Assembly: GCA_050247235.1 (NCBI GenBank)
Contig: JBFWUN010000013.1
Span: forward strand, 29,894-93,893
Length of the DNA stretch: 64,000 bases
Direction: 5' to 3'
DNA from: CAIKBL01 sp050247235
Lineage (GTDB): Bacteria > Pseudomonadota > Gammaproteobacteria > Ga0077536
Shown: in pieces, positions 63,930 through 64,000 of the stretch
Layout: each line of letters starts with the position of its first letter
How positions within the stretch are numbered: the stretch's first letter is position 1
The notes under the pieces: model-generated
Told to the model about the DNA's origin: nothing
Database searches by the model: none
The model's input: the letters and a program-made list of their open reading frames with translations, nothing else
Position numbers and translations under genes: made by a program

Positions 63930-64000
63930 AATTGGGGTCAGAGGAAAATTGGGGTCAGAGTAACGTTTCCACAGAAACGTTACTCTGACCCCAATTTTCC
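63930..64000. repeat. REP-like repeat: direct copies plus perfect inverted repeat (GGGGTCAGAG)
   Basis: AATTGGGGTCAGAG occurs twice in direct orientation (63930 and 63947). From 63943 a 27-base arm pairs perfectly with 63974-64000 around a CACA loop, and the second arm ends at the window edge. Sequences with AATTGGGGTCAGAGTA flank REP-associated tyrosine transposase (IS200-like) genes in many beta- and gammaproteobacteria, so such an element may lie to the right. Confidence 0.75.

Overview
The window is GC-rich, densely coded bacterial DNA from a proteobacterium, more probably a gammaproteobacterium. The Hfq protein (IESFDQFVILLKNSVSQ region) and the order amiC-mutL-miaA-hfq-hflX-hflK-hflC-DUF2065-hisZ-purA resemble gammaproteobacterial chromosomes, although betaproteobacteria share much of this order. 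No rRNA or tRNA gene was seen. The only RNA gene recognised is the small SRP (4.5S) RNA upstream of dnaX.

Bases 1-14343 hold an aerobic phenol/catechol meta-cleavage cluster. At the left edge are the first subunits of a multicomponent phenol hydroxylase (dmpK, partial dmpL). They lie behind a sigma54-type promoter and directly after a DmpR/XylR-type activator gene. The pathway genes fall in two leftward groups. Group one is catechol 2,3-dioxygenase, a SnoaL-like protein, 2-hydroxymuconic semialdehyde hydrolase and dmpR itself. Group two is a GlcG/HbpS-like protein, the semialdehyde dehydrogenase, hydratase, acylating acetaldehyde dehydrogenase, hydroxyoxovalerate aldolase, oxalocrotonate decarboxylase, an aldehyde:ferredoxin oxidoreductase-family protein and an atypical SDR. 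A tautomerase gene (4-OT family) is divergent from the dioxygenase. An AT-rich palindrome built on TATCGATATTTT occurs at both promoter regions and beside a GntR/FCD regulator gene, so one regulator probably controls the whole route.

Bases 14381-19992 hold a second aromatic module: dicarboxylate-type symporter, CoA ligase, intradiol ring-cleavage dioxygenase and a divergent acyl-CoA-dehydrogenase-fold (HsaA-like) oxygenase, then a small secreted protein. Bases 20093-30870 carry an aspartate/tyrosine-type aminotransferase, an AEC permease, a phosphotransferase, an MFS transporter, an acyl-CoA synthetase, two acyl-CoA dehydrogenases and an SDR, suggesting breakdown of an unidentified organic acid.

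Bases 30860-51243 are mostly housekeeping and nearly all on the minus strand: the gnd-zwf-pgl oxidative pentose phosphate operon, pdxH-purA-hisZ, the hflC/hflK/hflX/hfq/miaA/mutL/amiC/tsaE/nnr block, orn, and recR-ybaB-dnaX with the SRP RNA.

Bases 51402-63902 are accessory again: a FadL-type outer-membrane porin, two SnoaL-like proteins around a metallo-beta-lactamase-fold hydrolase, a GlxA/FtrA-type regulator, an AlkB-family membrane hydroxylase, a divergent katG with an OxyR-like site, and a tightly overlapping trio (lipoprotein truncated haemoglobin, cupredoxin-like protein, GGDEF/EAL protein), then a DUF3034 outer-membrane protein. The right edge is a perfect long inverted repeat with the GGGGTCAGAG motif typical of REP/RAYT elements, probably the border of such an element.
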